Source of the DNA: Nostoc sp. UHCC 0702
GTDB lineage: Bacteria; Cyanobacteriota; Cyanobacteriia; Cyanobacteriales; Nostocaceae
DNA: 64,000 nt
Direction of reading: 5' to 3'
Assembly: GCA_017164015.1 (NCBI GenBank)
Contig: CP071065.1
Location: 6,028,091-6,092,090, forward strand
The position numbers were made by a program, and so were the translations under genes. Numbering within the stretch: position 1 is the first letter of the stretch; each line of letters opens with the position of its first letter. The notes below the pieces were generated by a model. The model made no database searches and was not told the origin of the DNA. It saw only the letters and a program-made list of their open reading frames with translations. Shown here one piece after another: positions 35,288-43,436 of this stretch.

Positions 35288-36352
35288 ATGAGCAATGTAT
35301 TTAGGGAATTGCTGAAAAAAGTGGGCAGTGGAAACCACACGGGAGAAAATTTAACTCGTGCCCAAGCAGCCACCGCTACTAAAATGATGCTGCTGGGTGA
35401 AGCAACACCAGCCCAAATAGGAGCATTTTTGATTGCCCACCGCATCAGGCGACCCACCGGCGAAGAGTTAGCGGGCATGTTAGATGCCTACGATGAATTG
35501 GGGCCAAAGCTACAACCCATTGCCTGGGCACGTCCAGTGATAGTTTTTGGTCTACCTTATGATGGCAGAACGCGCACTGCACCAATTGCCCCAATCACGG
35601 CTTTATTACTGGCCGCAGTTGGGCAACCAATTATCCTGCATGGAGGCGATCGCTTGCCGACAAAGTACGGATTACCCCTAGTAGATATTTGGCAGGGATT
35701 AGGAATTGATTGGACTAGCTTACTACTCTCCAAAACTCAGCAGGTGTTTGAACAAACAGGAGTTGGCTTTGTTTATACACCTGTTCATTTTCCTTTAACT
35801 AAAACTATTTGGGAGTATCGCGACCAACTTGGCAAACGTCCACCCTTAGCCACAATGGAATTAATTTGGTGTCCTTATGCTGGGGATGCCCATATGATTC
35901 CTGGGTTCGTTCATCCTCCCACAGAAGCAATGTTCCAAGTAGCCTTGGGGTTGCGCGGAGTGACAAAATTTACCTTAGTCAAGGGATTAGAAGGTAGTTG
36001 CGATTTACCACGCGATCGCACTGCAATTATTGCTTTATCTGTAGCGAATGCACCCCAAGAAATAGAAAGGTTACTCCTTGCACCCCATGAATACGGCTTT
36101 ACTACTAAGAATGTACCCCTTGGTAGCACCGAAGAACTGGTTGCTGGTATGCATGAGGTGTTGGCTGGGAAATCTGGGGAACTCATGCAAACAGCTTTGT
36201 GGAATGGCGGGTTTTATCTGTGGCAAAGTGGCATTTGTCCAGATATGCGATCGGGTATAGCCAAGGCGCAAGAATTATTCACTAGTGGCGCAGTAGCCGC
36301 CAAACTTCAACAACTGGGTAAAGTAGTAAATTCACTGTTTCAGCCAGCATGA
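35288..36352 (+). CDS. Anthranilate phosphoribosyltransferase-like protein (TrpD2/YbiB type)
   Basis: 354 residues from the ATG at 35288; codons upstream are heptamer repeat. The helical N-terminal domain typical of TrpD/nucleoside phosphorylase family III is clear (ENLTRAQAATATKMMLLGEA, then IGAFLIAHRIRRPTGEELAG). The PRPP-binding GTGGD loop of true TrpD is replaced by GLPYDGRTRTAPIAP, and the later KxGNRxxSS-type motif by LHGGDRLPTKYGLPLVDI. This pattern is that of the TrpD2/YbiB group, reported to bind nucleic acid instead of acting in Trp synthesis. The cellular role is uncertain. Confidence 0.85.
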   Translation: MSNVFRELLKKVGSGNHTGENLTRAQAATATKMMLLGEATPAQIGAFLIAHRIRRPTGEELAGMLDAYDELGPKLQPIAWARPVIVFGLPYDGRTRTAPIAPITALLLAAVGQPIILHGGDRLPTKYGLPLVDIWQGLGIDWTSLLLSKTQQVFEQTGVGFVYTPVHFPLTKTIWEYRDQLGKRPPLATMELIWCPYAGDAHMIPGFVHPPTEAMFQVALGLRGVTKFTLVKGLEGSCDLPRDRTAIIALSVANAPQEIERLLLAPHEYGFTTKNVPLGSTEELVAGMHEVLAGKSGELMQTALWNGGFYLWQSGICPDMRSGIAKAQELFTSGAVAAKLQQLGKVVNSLFQPA

Positions 36353-36425
36353 ACCGCACTGATAGAACTTACGCAAAACTACACCCTACTTTGAGCTATT
36401 CATGTAGACACAAAGCGGTGAGGGG

Positions 36426-36447
36426 GTCGCAGTCAAAGGACGCCACT
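36426..36447. repeat. 22-bp dispersed repeat shared with 12879-12900
   Basis: The 22 bases starting GTCGCAGTCAAAGGACGCCA are the exact reverse complement of 12879-12900. They lie in a GC-rich patch (36410-36490) between two genes; an ACTTACGCAAAA element end lies just upstream at about 36368. Confidence 0.6.
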
Positions 36448-36528
36448 TCCCGTCGATTGCGACCCCCCGAACCCGTAGGGCTTAAGGCAGGGTATTGCCG
36501 CTAGATTAATTACAAATTACGAATTATT

Positions 36529-37323
36529 ATGTCGATAGTACAGCAGGTAATTATTTGCCCTATTTGTCGCCAATCTCTAGCCGAAGTCCCACAGCGATGT
36601 GATACATGCCTTGATTATTTCAGGAACGAACTAGAAAAAACTCCTTCATCCTTAATAGATCTGACTCCTGATGCAGTACAAAGGCAAATAGAAGGCAATG
36701 CTGAAAAGACAAAACCTCTACGCACAGAATTATTCCGCTCTCCGGTTATCTCTTTTTTCTATGAACGCATTCTACCGCCAATTTGGGCTATGGGACTGCG
36801 TAACCTTGGCGGGATTGATGTAGAGTTCCGGCAGTGTACAGAATTCTTTGGTGAAGATCCAGCAATTGTATTGGATCTGTGCTGTGGTACAGGAATTATG
36901 GCGCGACGCTTAGCACTACTGGGAAGGTACAAACAGATTATCGCTTTAGATTATTCCGAGTCGATGTTAGCACAGTTAGAACAACAGATGAAATTAGATG
37001 GTATCTCACCTTCCCAGATAACTATCATCCGTGGTGATGTAGAAGCATTACCCCTAGCATCAGATTCTTTTGATGCTATCTATGCTGGAGCCGCGATGCA
37101 CTGCTGGCCCAATGCTGAAGCAGGAATACGCAACATTTACCAAGTATTACGTCAGGATGGCAGGCTGTTTGCAACTACTTTTCTCAAGCCATTGCCCAAC
37201 ATTGTCTTTCGTTTTTTCACCGTAGATGAGCTACGGCAGATTTTACTCACAACAGGCTTCCATCCAGACCGTGTGCAAGTCGAAGCTCATGGACTGTATG
37301 GAATCATCCGATGTGTCAAGTAG
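36529..37323 (+). CDS. SAM-dependent methyltransferase with N-terminal zinc-ribbon remnant
   Basis: 264 residues. The N-terminus holds CPIC and CDTC pairs (about 10-30) like a small zinc-binding module. A class I methyltransferase domain follows: motif I VLDLCCGTGIMARRLALLG, LDYSESMLAQLE, IRGDVEALPLASDSFDAIYA (motif II) and YQVLRQDGRLFATTF. It resembles UbiE/MenG-type and cyanobacterial tocopherol/quinone methyltransferase relatives, but the substrate is not evident. It is convergent with the metallo-beta-lactamase-fold gene, with 24 bp of GTTGTCA repeats between. Confidence 0.87.
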   Translation: MSIVQQVIICPICRQSLAEVPQRCDTCLDYFRNELEKTPSSLIDLTPDAVQRQIEGNAEKTKPLRTELFRSPVISFFYERILPPIWAMGLRNLGGIDVEFRQCTEFFGEDPAIVLDLCCGTGIMARRLALLGRYKQIIALDYSESMLAQLEQQMKLDGISPSQITIIRGDVEALPLASDSFDAIYAGAAMHCWPNAEAGIRNIYQVLRQDGRLFATTFLKPLPNIVFRFFTVDELRQILLTTGFHPDRVQVEAHGLYGIIRCVK

Positions 37324-37460
37324 TTGTCAGTTGTCAGTTGTCAGTTGTCAGTTGTTAGAAGTTATTTTTCCCTTATCCCCCTGCTCCCCTGCTCCCCTGC
37401 TCCCCTGCTCCCCTGCTCCCCTACTCCCCTGCTCCCCTACTCCCCTACTCCCCTGCTCTT
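37321..37460. repeat. GTTGTCA heptamers and an 8-bp TGCTCCCC array entering the MBL-fold gene
   Basis: 37324-37350 holds (GTTGTCA)n. 37378-37455 holds about nine copies of TGCTCCCC/TACTCCCC. The 8-bp array lies inside the minus-strand reading frame of the metallo-beta-lactamase-fold gene and encodes its last 36 residues. Because 8 is not a multiple of 3, the array reads with a 24-bp (8-residue) period. Confidence 0.85.
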
Positions 37461-38361
37461 TTTTACCAACAGGTAACACCAAACCTTCACAGGCTAGTAA
37501 TGCGTTGGGAAACACAGATTTCACTTCAAGTTGAACTTTGTCAAGAAAATCATCCTCGTCATCTGGGTGGTGATGAGAGATGACTAACTGCTGCACACCC
37601 GCGCTGTGAGCTAAATCTACCGCAGTTTGCCATTGTAAATCGGCTGAGTCATGGTTGTGGCATGTTGGAGGGACGTAAGTAGCATTGGCTACTAATAAAT
37701 CAACGCCTTTAATAATCTCTAAAATTCGCTCTCGTTCGACTTCATCAGCACTGTTGTGCAAATCTGTGGTGTAAGCAACGCTATATCCCTGCCAAGTGAC
37801 CCGGTAGCCAACTGAACGCTGAGTTTGATTGATTAATCCTGTTGTAATTGTGACATCATCTAACTTCACCTCATTACCCACAATCAGATTGTGGAACTGC
37901 AATTCAGACTGCATTATTTGCAAAGGGTAAGGAAAGTGTGGCTGGAGCATCTGGTCGCACAAACATTGTTTGATAGAAGCTCCATTTGAAGCTGCTATAC
38001 CATAGATGTGGAAGCAATTTTTGGCAATAAATGCAGGGGCAAAAAACGGAAACCCTTGGATACGATTTGATTGGGAGTTGGTAAAAAATAGATGGGCTTC
38101 TAGCGGCTGTTCTAATTGCTGCCAACATTTACCCAGTATGCGTAAGCCAGTACCCCCATCAAAAATCAAATGTTTGCCGGCCACATGCATTTCTACACAA
38201 GTAGTATTGCCACCATAGCGGTTAGCATTGCTGGCTGGGGTGGGAACTAAACCCCGGACACCCCAAAATTGCACCAGAAAATTATCCGCTGGGCTACTTG
38301 GCGGGGTAGTTGGCTTTTCATTTAGGTAGATCTGGGAACCTGACAGCTCAATATTTGACAT
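37348..38361 (-). CDS. Metallo-beta-lactamase-fold protein lacking the metal-binding motif (probable pseudoenzyme)
   Basis: 337 residues. The family frame is obvious: FLVQFWGVRGLVPTPASNAN, RYGGNTTCVEM, LIFDGGTGLRILG, IQGFPFFAPAFI and ISHHHPDDEDDFLDKV. The usual THxHxDH zinc motif before IQGFPFF is replaced by TNSQSNR (94-100): both motif histidines, the Asp and the final His are all changed. The later DATY is NATY. Catalysis by the normal route should be impossible. Residues 302-337 (EQGSRGAGEQGSRGAG...) are encoded by an 8-bp tandem repeat. It lies 11 bp downstream of panD and is probably co-transcribed with it. Confidence 0.85.
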   Translation of the reverse strand: MSNIELSGSQIYLNEKPTTPPSSPADNFLVQFWGVRGLVPTPASNANRYGGNTTCVEMHVAGKHLIFDGGTGLRILGKCWQQLEQPLEAHLFFTNSQSNRIQGFPFFAPAFIAKNCFHIYGIAASNGASIKQCLCDQMLQPHFPYPLQIMQSELQFHNLIVGNEVKLDDVTITTGLINQTQRSVGYRVTWQGYSVAYTTDLHNSADEVERERILEIIKGVDLLVANATYVPPTCHNHDSADLQWQTAVDLAHSAGVQQLVISHHHPDDEDDFLDKVQLEVKSVFPNALLACEGLVLPVGKKEQGSRGVGEQGSRGAGEQGSRGAGEQGDKGKITSNN

Positions 38362-38372
38362 TTTCTTTGAAA

Positions 38373-38756
38373 TTAGACCTTACTGAGCAGGTCATCGTAG
38401 TGCCGCACTTCTAAAAGTCGGTTTTTTTCGTCTACGATTACTACTGTGGGAGAGTAACTTTTTAACTCTTCTGTAGTGAACTGCCCGTAAGTCATTATAA
38501 TCAAGCGATCGCCTATAATGCCTAGACGTGCCGCAGCCCCATTTAGCTCAATTATTCCTGAATTGGCTGGAGCCGGAATTGCATAAGTAATGAAGCGCTT
38601 ACCATTGGCATTATTTACTACTTGTACTTGCTCGTAAGGTAAGATCCCTGCTTTTTCTAACAAGGTTTGATCAATGCTGATGCTACCCACATAGTTGATG
38701 TTCGCCCCTGTGAGGGTGCAGTTGTGAATTTTTGCCAAAAGGATAGTGCGGTGCAT
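38373..38756 (-). CDS. panD: Aspartate 1-decarboxylase proenzyme
   Basis: 127 residues, normal length. The self-cleavage site is Gly24-Ser25 in NINYVGSISID, where Ser25 becomes the pyruvoyl group. Other hallmarks are MHRTILLAKIHNCTLTGANI, NGKRFITYAIPA, NGAAARLGIIGDRLIIMTYG. It makes beta-alanine for pantothenate and CoA. coaD is about 5 kb away on the other strand, so the CoA genes are near but not in one operon. A metallo-beta-lactamase-fold gene follows after 11 bp. Confidence 0.96.
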   Translation of the reverse strand: MHRTILLAKIHNCTLTGANINYVGSISIDQTLLEKAGILPYEQVQVVNNANGKRFITYAIPAPANSGIIELNGAAARLGIIGDRLIIMTYGQFTTEELKSYSPTVVIVDEKNRLLEVRHYDDLLSKV

Positions 38757-38779
38757 TTAGTTTAGGGGGAATCAACGAT

Positions 38780-38885
38780 TTTTCGAGTTAGGAGTTAGGA
38801 GGCGCGGAGTTAGGAGTTAGAAGTTAGAAATAAAAATTTATAACTTATAACTGATAACTCATAACTCCAACTCCTAACTTTCCCA
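38780..38885. repeat. GAGTTAGGAGTTA inverted heptamer repeats between ppa and panD
   Basis: AGGAGTTAG units (38787-38825) face the complementary AACTCCTAAC/AACTCATAAC type units (38845-38880), forming a long imperfect hairpin. It is the same family as 26727-26790. Confidence 0.7.
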
Positions 38886-39398
38886 TTATCCTTTAAAAGC
38901 TCTGATGGACTTTTCTACCAAGGCGTTGACTTGCTCTACATCTTGCCAACCAAGAATTTCAGTCACCTTTTTTTCTAAATTTTTATAACTGCGGAAAAAT
39001 TCGGCAATTTCATCCAAGCGGTGTGGCGCTATGTCTTTGAGGGATTTGATTTGGGCGTAGCGCGGATCTTTATCCGGTACAGCAAGGATTTTCTCGTCGC
39101 GATCGCCACCGTCAATCATCTCCAAAAAGCCAAGGGGTCGTGCAGCAATCACACAACCGGGAAAGGTCGGCTCGTCGATTATGACTATACCATCTAGGGG
39201 ATCGCCATCATCAGCTAAAGTGTTAGGTACAAAGCCATAGTCATATGGATATCTTACCGAAGAATAAAGTACTCGGTCTAGAGCGAAAGCTTCCAGGTCT
39301 TTGTCAAACTCGTATTTATTTTTGCTCCCGCCTGGAATTTCAACCAGAACATTGATTAGACCAGGTTTCGGTTGGGCGGGAATACGGGATAAGTCCAC
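38886..39398 (-). CDS. ppa: Inorganic pyrophosphatase (family I)
   Basis: 170 residues, the usual size. The signature DDGDPLDGIVI carries the metal-binding aspartates, with NKYEFDKDLEAFALDRVLYS and YPYDYGFVPNT upstream and DEKILAVPDKDPRYAQI downstream. It hydrolyses PPi to drive biosynthetic reactions in the cytoplasm. The upstream region toward 39399-39500 should contain its promoter. Confidence 0.96.
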   Translation of the reverse strand: MDLSRIPAQPKPGLINVLVEIPGGSKNKYEFDKDLEAFALDRVLYSSVRYPYDYGFVPNTLADDGDPLDGIVIIDEPTFPGCVIAARPLGFLEMIDGGDRDEKILAVPDKDPRYAQIKSLKDIAPHRLDEIAEFFRSYKNLEKKVTEILGWQDVEQVNALVEKSIRAFKG

Positions 39399-39502
39399 AA
39401 AAAAATCCTCAACTAACGGTGAATGGTGGGCGCACCTGTTTGGTTCCCCGTGTAGAATTTTAGGGCCAAGATGGACTTATTCCCAAAGTATTCCTGAATT
39501 TA

Positions 39503-39647
39503 ACGTGAGTTCGATGAGTACCGTTATCACCTCTCCCCCGACCCCTCTCCTACCTTGAGAGGGGAGTAAAAGGCTATTTTTTCGTTGTTCCTCCCTCGCC
39601 TTTTAGGAGAGGGAGGTTAGGAGGGAGAGGTAGTAGCGAACTCACGT
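39503..39647. repeat. MITE-like inverted-repeat element
   Basis: The ends ACGTGAGTTCG (39503-39513) and CGAACTCACGT (39637-39647) are perfect 11-bp inverted repeats. The interior has complementary C/G-rich runs (CCCCTCTCC... GAGAGGGGAG, then CTCCCTCGCC...GGAGGGAGAGG). No ORF. It has the same modular build as the elements at 7861-7978 and 15584-15749 but different ends. Confidence 0.68.
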
Positions 39648-39720
39648 AATTTAGGGAATTGGGCATTGGTTTTATTCTCTGTCCTGATCGGCAAGTGTAG
39701 CTTTACACAAACGTTCAAAA

Positions 39721-39743
39721 GCGTTGCCCGGTTTCTTGGCAAC
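39721..39743. terminator. Short hairpin GCGTTGCC...GGCAACGC
   Basis: AAAAGCGTTGCC and GGCAACGCTTT pair over about 11 bp with a small loop (CGGTTTCTT). The A/T flanks give a terminator-like form on either strand, in the gap downstream of the small membrane protein gene. Confidence 0.5.
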
Positions 39744-39986
39744 GCTTTCGACTAAATTATTTGATTGAACTTACCTTGGAATTGCTGTGAAAGGGAATTT
39801 TACTCCTAAATCAGGCGTGATTTAAATCACAAACAAAATAAGACAGATGCTCATCAACTTTAGTACACAACGAGAAAATGAAAATATCTATTTCTATTCC
39901 CAATACTTCGGCTTCGCTCAGTACAAGTGCCCCATTCCCTATTTTTAGAGTTAGCTGATTGGTGAAATCTTATTTTCAAATATTGT

Positions 39987-40172
39987 TTACTTTCCACCTT
40001 TTGGCAATGTATAGGTCAAAGGTTGCTGGTTAGTCTGAACATTGCTTGAAGAAAAGTGTGCAATGACGAACACAGGTAGCGTTAGAGTTAATAGAGCGAT
40101 GGCAGTTCCCACTATGTCTGCCAAACGATGGGAATACGTCTCGGCATTGGCAGACTGGCTATTTGAATTCAT
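39987..40172 (-). CDS. Small single-pass membrane protein (61 aa), unknown
   Basis: The frame begins MNSNSQSANAETYSHRLADI, then a 20-residue hydrophobic helix (VGTAIALLTLTLPVFVIAHF) and a short polar tail ending LPKGGK. Single transmembrane microproteins of this form are common in cyanobacteria. The composition is protein-like and the gene sits alone with a hairpin downstream. No clear Shine-Dalgarno sequence is visible. Function unknown. Confidence 0.58.
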   Translation of the reverse strand: MNSNSQSANAETYSHRLADIVGTAIALLTLTLPVFVIAHFSSSNVQTNQQPLTYTLPKGGK

Positions 40173-41068
40173 ACAAAATTATTGAAATTCGTCACATTAC
40201 TTAGAGGTTTACTCTCTAGACGAGAGTCTTGATGATATTCTATCTATTTTTTTGACTGTCAACTGTATTGCAGCCAAGAACATGAACCAGTTTGGCAAGT
40301 GTCATAATAGTAGTTTGTTACATAATAATCTTGATACAAAGTTACGGCTAAACATTTCGGAATTGACCAAGTGATTAATATGTTACGATTTCTTGCTGCA
40401 ATATGTAGTCTTTCGGTTAAGCATTCGTTAAGAATTTGTCTTCTAAACTACATTCTTTCAACTGGTAGAGATTAATTATTAACCTTTATCAGGTGAGTCT
40501 GCCAGCATTATAACATCTTCAAATAAGCTGGCTGACGCTAGTTTTAGCAGTTTAGCTTGTTTCCATTACTTTTGATAGATACCGAAATGTTACCTAAACA
40601 TAACAGTAGTATTTCACCATGCAATAGCAGTTACCCTGAAGACATTGCAAACCAAGAATAACTAAATAGTCCGAATTTTCCGGACTATAAATCTACACCG
40701 AATAAATACAGATGCATAAACCAGGTCTTACAATGTTTATTCAGTGATAACACTAAAAAAATGCTTCCAAATCCCAATTGTAAAATCTCAGTGATATTAT
40801 TTTGATTTTGTCAATCTATATAAGGGATTAGGTACTGGGGATTAGGGATTGGGTACTGGGAATTGGGGATTAGGTACTGGCGATTGGGGATTGGGTACTG
40901 GGGAACTCGGGGCCCCCGCGACCGCTCGTGAGTGGGGATTAGGGGCAATGGGGATTAGGATAGGGAACAAAGATGTAATTTTGGTGTCAGTTTTTATCCC
41001 AGTCCCCAGTACCCAGTACCCAGTCCCCAGTCCCCAATCACCAGTCCCCAGTCCCCAGTCACCAGTCC
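40173..41068. other. Long intergenic region with a small palindrome and a repeat cluster
   Basis: About 900 bases. The left 650 bases are AT-rich with no ORF or recognised RNA gene; a hairpin AGTCCG-AATTTTC-CGGACT lies near 40668-40689. From about 40827 a dense repeat cluster begins: GGGATTAGGTACT-type units, a copy of the GC-rich core (40900-40917), and complementary CCAGTACCCAGTCCCC units to 41068. The cluster directly adjoins the stop codon of the DUF362 gene. A plus-strand frame at 40849-41094 is repeat only. Confidence 0.6.
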
Positions 41069-42040
41069 CTATTGCCTGCCATAGGCACTCATAGGTTCTT
41101 TGAGAAAACGAATGTAAAGATGTTTAAAGGTTGATTTAATCACGCGGGGCATTGCAAAATCGATGGGCATTAACTTGTCTGGTAATTGCCAATCTTCTAT
41201 TTTTAATAAGTCAGGAGATAAGTGAGGGAACTCAATAGCAGCAAGTTCTGGACAAACACCCAGTCTTTGGGAAGCTGCAACCGTAGGAACTTGATGAGGT
41301 GGGACGTTGAGAATTTCTACCATTGCCCGATCTAGGGCAAATACATCTGATGCTGCTGCCAAAATGCCCAAGGAACGAGGTTCACCATTACTAGGGCCAT
41401 TACCTTCATGGCCGATGATGCCATCTAAGATGGTTAAATTGGGGTTAATCGCCCTGGCTGTTTCTACTAACATTTCTCCAAATCGGTTTGCATCTTTTCC
41501 GGCTTCCATGTGCCACCAAGCTTTCATCTTGCCAGGGACGCAGCCAAACAGATTTTTGACTCCTAAAGTTAACGTTAGCTGGCTGTGTGATTTGACTTTA
41601 GGCAGGTTAATTACCACATCTGCTTCCATTGCTTCTTTGCATAGCAGCAGGTGGTTAAAACTTTCGTTAACGGTTTGATAACGCTTACCGTGAAATTCGA
41701 TGATGGGAAGATTTAGTTCTTGTAAAAGTGGCTGATAGCCATTTGCCAAAGCTACTCCCTTAGCACTACCAAAAGCCGGACTATCTCCCAAAAATGGCTT
41801 ACCGCCAAGCTCAATTACCATTTGGGCAACTTCGTAAACTAATTCCGGGCGAGTAGTACACTCTTTAGTAGGACGCGAACCTGTAAGTAGATTAGGTTTG
41901 AGTAAAACGCGATCGCCTTTTTTGACAAACGCAGCTATTCCCCCGAAAGGTTCCAGGAGTGTGACAACAGATTCCCGTAAAGCCTCTGATTCGTAGGAAG
42001 TAGCCCGAATCAGGCTGACAGATGGTTTTTGAGTCTGCAT
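41069..42040 (-). CDS. DUF362 domain-containing protein
   Basis: 323 residues from the ATG at 42040 (MQTQKPSVSLIRATSYESEA); a start 12 codons earlier is possible but gives an unconserved tail. DUF362 hallmarks: VLLKPNLLTGSRPTKECTTR, LGDSPAFGS, VINLPKVKSHSQLTLTLGVK, FGCVPGKMKAWWH and LTILDGIIGHEGNGPSNGEP. The family is found beside or fused to ferredoxin domains, but no iron-sulfur cysteines are seen here. Biochemical role unknown. Its 3' end abuts a repeat cluster. Confidence 0.88.
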   Translation of the reverse strand: MQTQKPSVSLIRATSYESEALRESVVTLLEPFGGIAAFVKKGDRVLLKPNLLTGSRPTKECTTRPELVYEVAQMVIELGGKPFLGDSPAFGSAKGVALANGYQPLLQELNLPIIEFHGKRYQTVNESFNHLLLCKEAMEADVVINLPKVKSHSQLTLTLGVKNLFGCVPGKMKAWWHMEAGKDANRFGEMLVETARAINPNLTILDGIIGHEGNGPSNGEPRSLGILAAASDVFALDRAMVEILNVPPHQVPTVAASQRLGVCPELAAIEFPHLSPDLLKIEDWQLPDKLMPIDFAMPRVIKSTFKHLYIRFLKEPMSAYGRQ

Positions 42041-42081
42041 GGGTAATAAATTACGAGTAATGAATAGCGTTAACACTCAAC

Positions 42082-42109
42082 GTAGGGGCGCACAGTTGTG
42101 CGCCCCTAC
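42082..42109. terminator. Hairpin GTAGGGGCGCAC-AGTT-GTGCGCCCCTAC
   Basis: A perfect 12-bp GC-rich stem with a 4-nt loop, located between the right end of the IS element and the DUF362 start codon. It could terminate tnpB transcription or be a dispersed palindrome. There is no clear T-run. Confidence 0.5.
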
Positions 42110-42194
42110 ATCAGTCATCAGCTTACCAATTCTCTAAAATCTCGCCTACTAACTCAACCTCTGGCGTAACCACAAAGCTAATAGAGTTGACACT

Positions 42195-42215
42195 CCCACA
42201 CCTTGAAGGTGTGGG
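42195..42215 (-). ncRNA. Right-end hairpin, candidate 3' part of TnpB-associated omegaRNA
   Basis: A near-perfect 10-bp stem with the form CCCACACCTT/AAGGTGTGGG, 10 bases downstream of the tnpB stop. In IS200/IS605 elements the right end forms a hairpin used by TnpA, and the overlapping transcript of the tnpB 3' end is the guide RNA. Position and form are seen; the RNA itself is inferred. Confidence 0.5.
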
Positions 42216-42224
42216 ATTCTTCTT

Positions 42225-43403
42225 TCAACCAGTCAACTTGTCTAGAGGAGTTTCCCCACCTAGATAGAGGTTGTTCTGTCCAGAAGCGTTGATTTCGGGA
42301 TGCCCTCCCGTATTTTTAATCCCCTTGGCTAATATTTGTTTAGCTGCGTTGTGGTCGCGGTGCATCACTGTTCCGCAAGAATGGCATTTGTGGGTGCGAG
42401 TGGACAAAGATTTTTTTATTCGTGTTCCACAAACAGAGCAATCTTGAGATGTGTAGTGAGGTGCAACTGCTATTGCCCAAGTGCCAAAAACTTTGGCATA
42501 GTAGTCCACCCAATCAGTGAACAATGACCAGGAAGCGTCACTGATAGATTTAGCTAAATGATGGTTCTTAACCATATTTCGCACCTGCAAGTCCTCATAA
42601 ACTACCAAGTCGTTTGACTGGACTAGAGTTCTCGCGGTCTTAACAGCAAAATCTTTCCTCTGTCTACTTACCTTGAGGTGCTTTTTAGCTAGTTTTTTAA
42701 CAGCTTTGCGGCGATTATAAGAACCTTTTTTACATTTAGAAGCTTTGCGCTGTTTGCGTTTCAAAGACTTCTGAGACTTACGTAATAGCCTGGGATTTTC
42801 AACTGTCTTACCATCAGAATCAGTGTATAAAAATTCGAGTCCTACATCAATTCCTACTTGTTTACCATTGTGTTGATGCTGTTCTGTGCGTTCAACATCA
42901 ACACAAAATTGACAAAAATAACCGTCAGCACGTTTAACTATTCTGACTCGCTTAATCTGTTTGATAGAGTAGAAACTTAAGTCACGAGTACCAATTAATT
43001 TCAGCCTACCGATATTAAACCCATCACTAAATGAAATGTATTTTTTGTCAAGAGAAAGTTTCCATCCTGACGTTTTGTACTCTACAGAATGTCCACGTTT
43101 TTTAAATTTAGGAAATCCCTGATTGCCCAGTTTCTTAGCTTTGCAATTATCGTAAAAACGTTTAATTGCAAGCCATGCCCTATCAGCAGAAGCTTGACGA
43201 GCCATAGAGTTAAGTTTGTCTGCAAAATCAAACTCTTTAGCTAAAACAGCACAAAGTTTTTGCAGTTCGTTCTTGCCAATATCTCTATTGTCCATCCAAT
43301 GTCTGAGAGCTTTGTTGCGGATAAATAAAGCAGTTCTAAGAGCTTCATCTATTAAATGGTACTGACTTTGTTTACCTTTTAACTTAGCTTCTAAGACCAG
43401 CAT
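42225..43403 (-). CDS. tnpB: TnpB RNA-guided endonuclease (IS200/IS605 OrfB)
   Basis: 392 residues. RuvC-like catalytic residues are intact: Asp186 (GIDVGLEFLY), Glu270 (LVVYEDLQVRNM) and Asp350 (MHRDHNAAKQI). The zinc ribbon has all four cysteines (C322, C325, C340, C343 in DCSVCGTRIK and HKCHSCG). The N-terminal OrfB helix-turn-helix-like part and the Lys/Arg-rich region (210-250) are complete. By family knowledge it is a guide-RNA-directed nuclease that favours element retention, evolutionarily related to Cas12. It is probably functional although the partner tnpA is broken. Confidence 0.95.
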   Translation of the reverse strand: MLVLEAKLKGKQSQYHLIDEALRTALFIRNKALRHWMDNRDIGKNELQKLCAVLAKEFDFADKLNSMARQASADRAWLAIKRFYDNCKAKKLGNQGFPKFKKRGHSVEYKTSGWKLSLDKKYISFSDGFNIGRLKLIGTRDLSFYSIKQIKRVRIVKRADGYFCQFCVDVERTEQHQHNGKQVGIDVGLEFLYTDSDGKTVENPRLLRKSQKSLKRKQRKASKCKKGSYNRRKAVKKLAKKHLKVSRQRKDFAVKTARTLVQSNDLVVYEDLQVRNMVKNHHLAKSISDASWSLFTDWVDYYAKVFGTWAIAVAPHYTSQDCSVCGTRIKKSLSTRTHKCHSCGTVMHRDHNAAKQILAKGIKNTGGHPEINASGQNNLYLGGETPLDKLTG

Positions 43404-43436
43404 GGGCTTAACCTAATAATCTCTACTGTAATTAAA

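Larger units (their letters stand above)
39399..39986. other. Intergenic region with an inverted-repeat element
   Basis: About 590 bases. It contains the ppa promoter side, the inverted-repeat element at 39503-39647, a short inverted repeat GCGTTGCC...GGCAACGC (39721-39743), and an AT-rich stretch downstream of the small membrane protein gene. A fragment CTTCGGCTTCGCTCAGTAC near 39906 resembles the repeat family at 31528. No gene recognised. Confidence 0.55.

Noticed and set aside
40849..41094. Plus-strand open frame of 81 codons
   Set aside because: Composed only of GGGGATT/CCCAGT-type repeat units and overlaps the end of the DUF362 gene.
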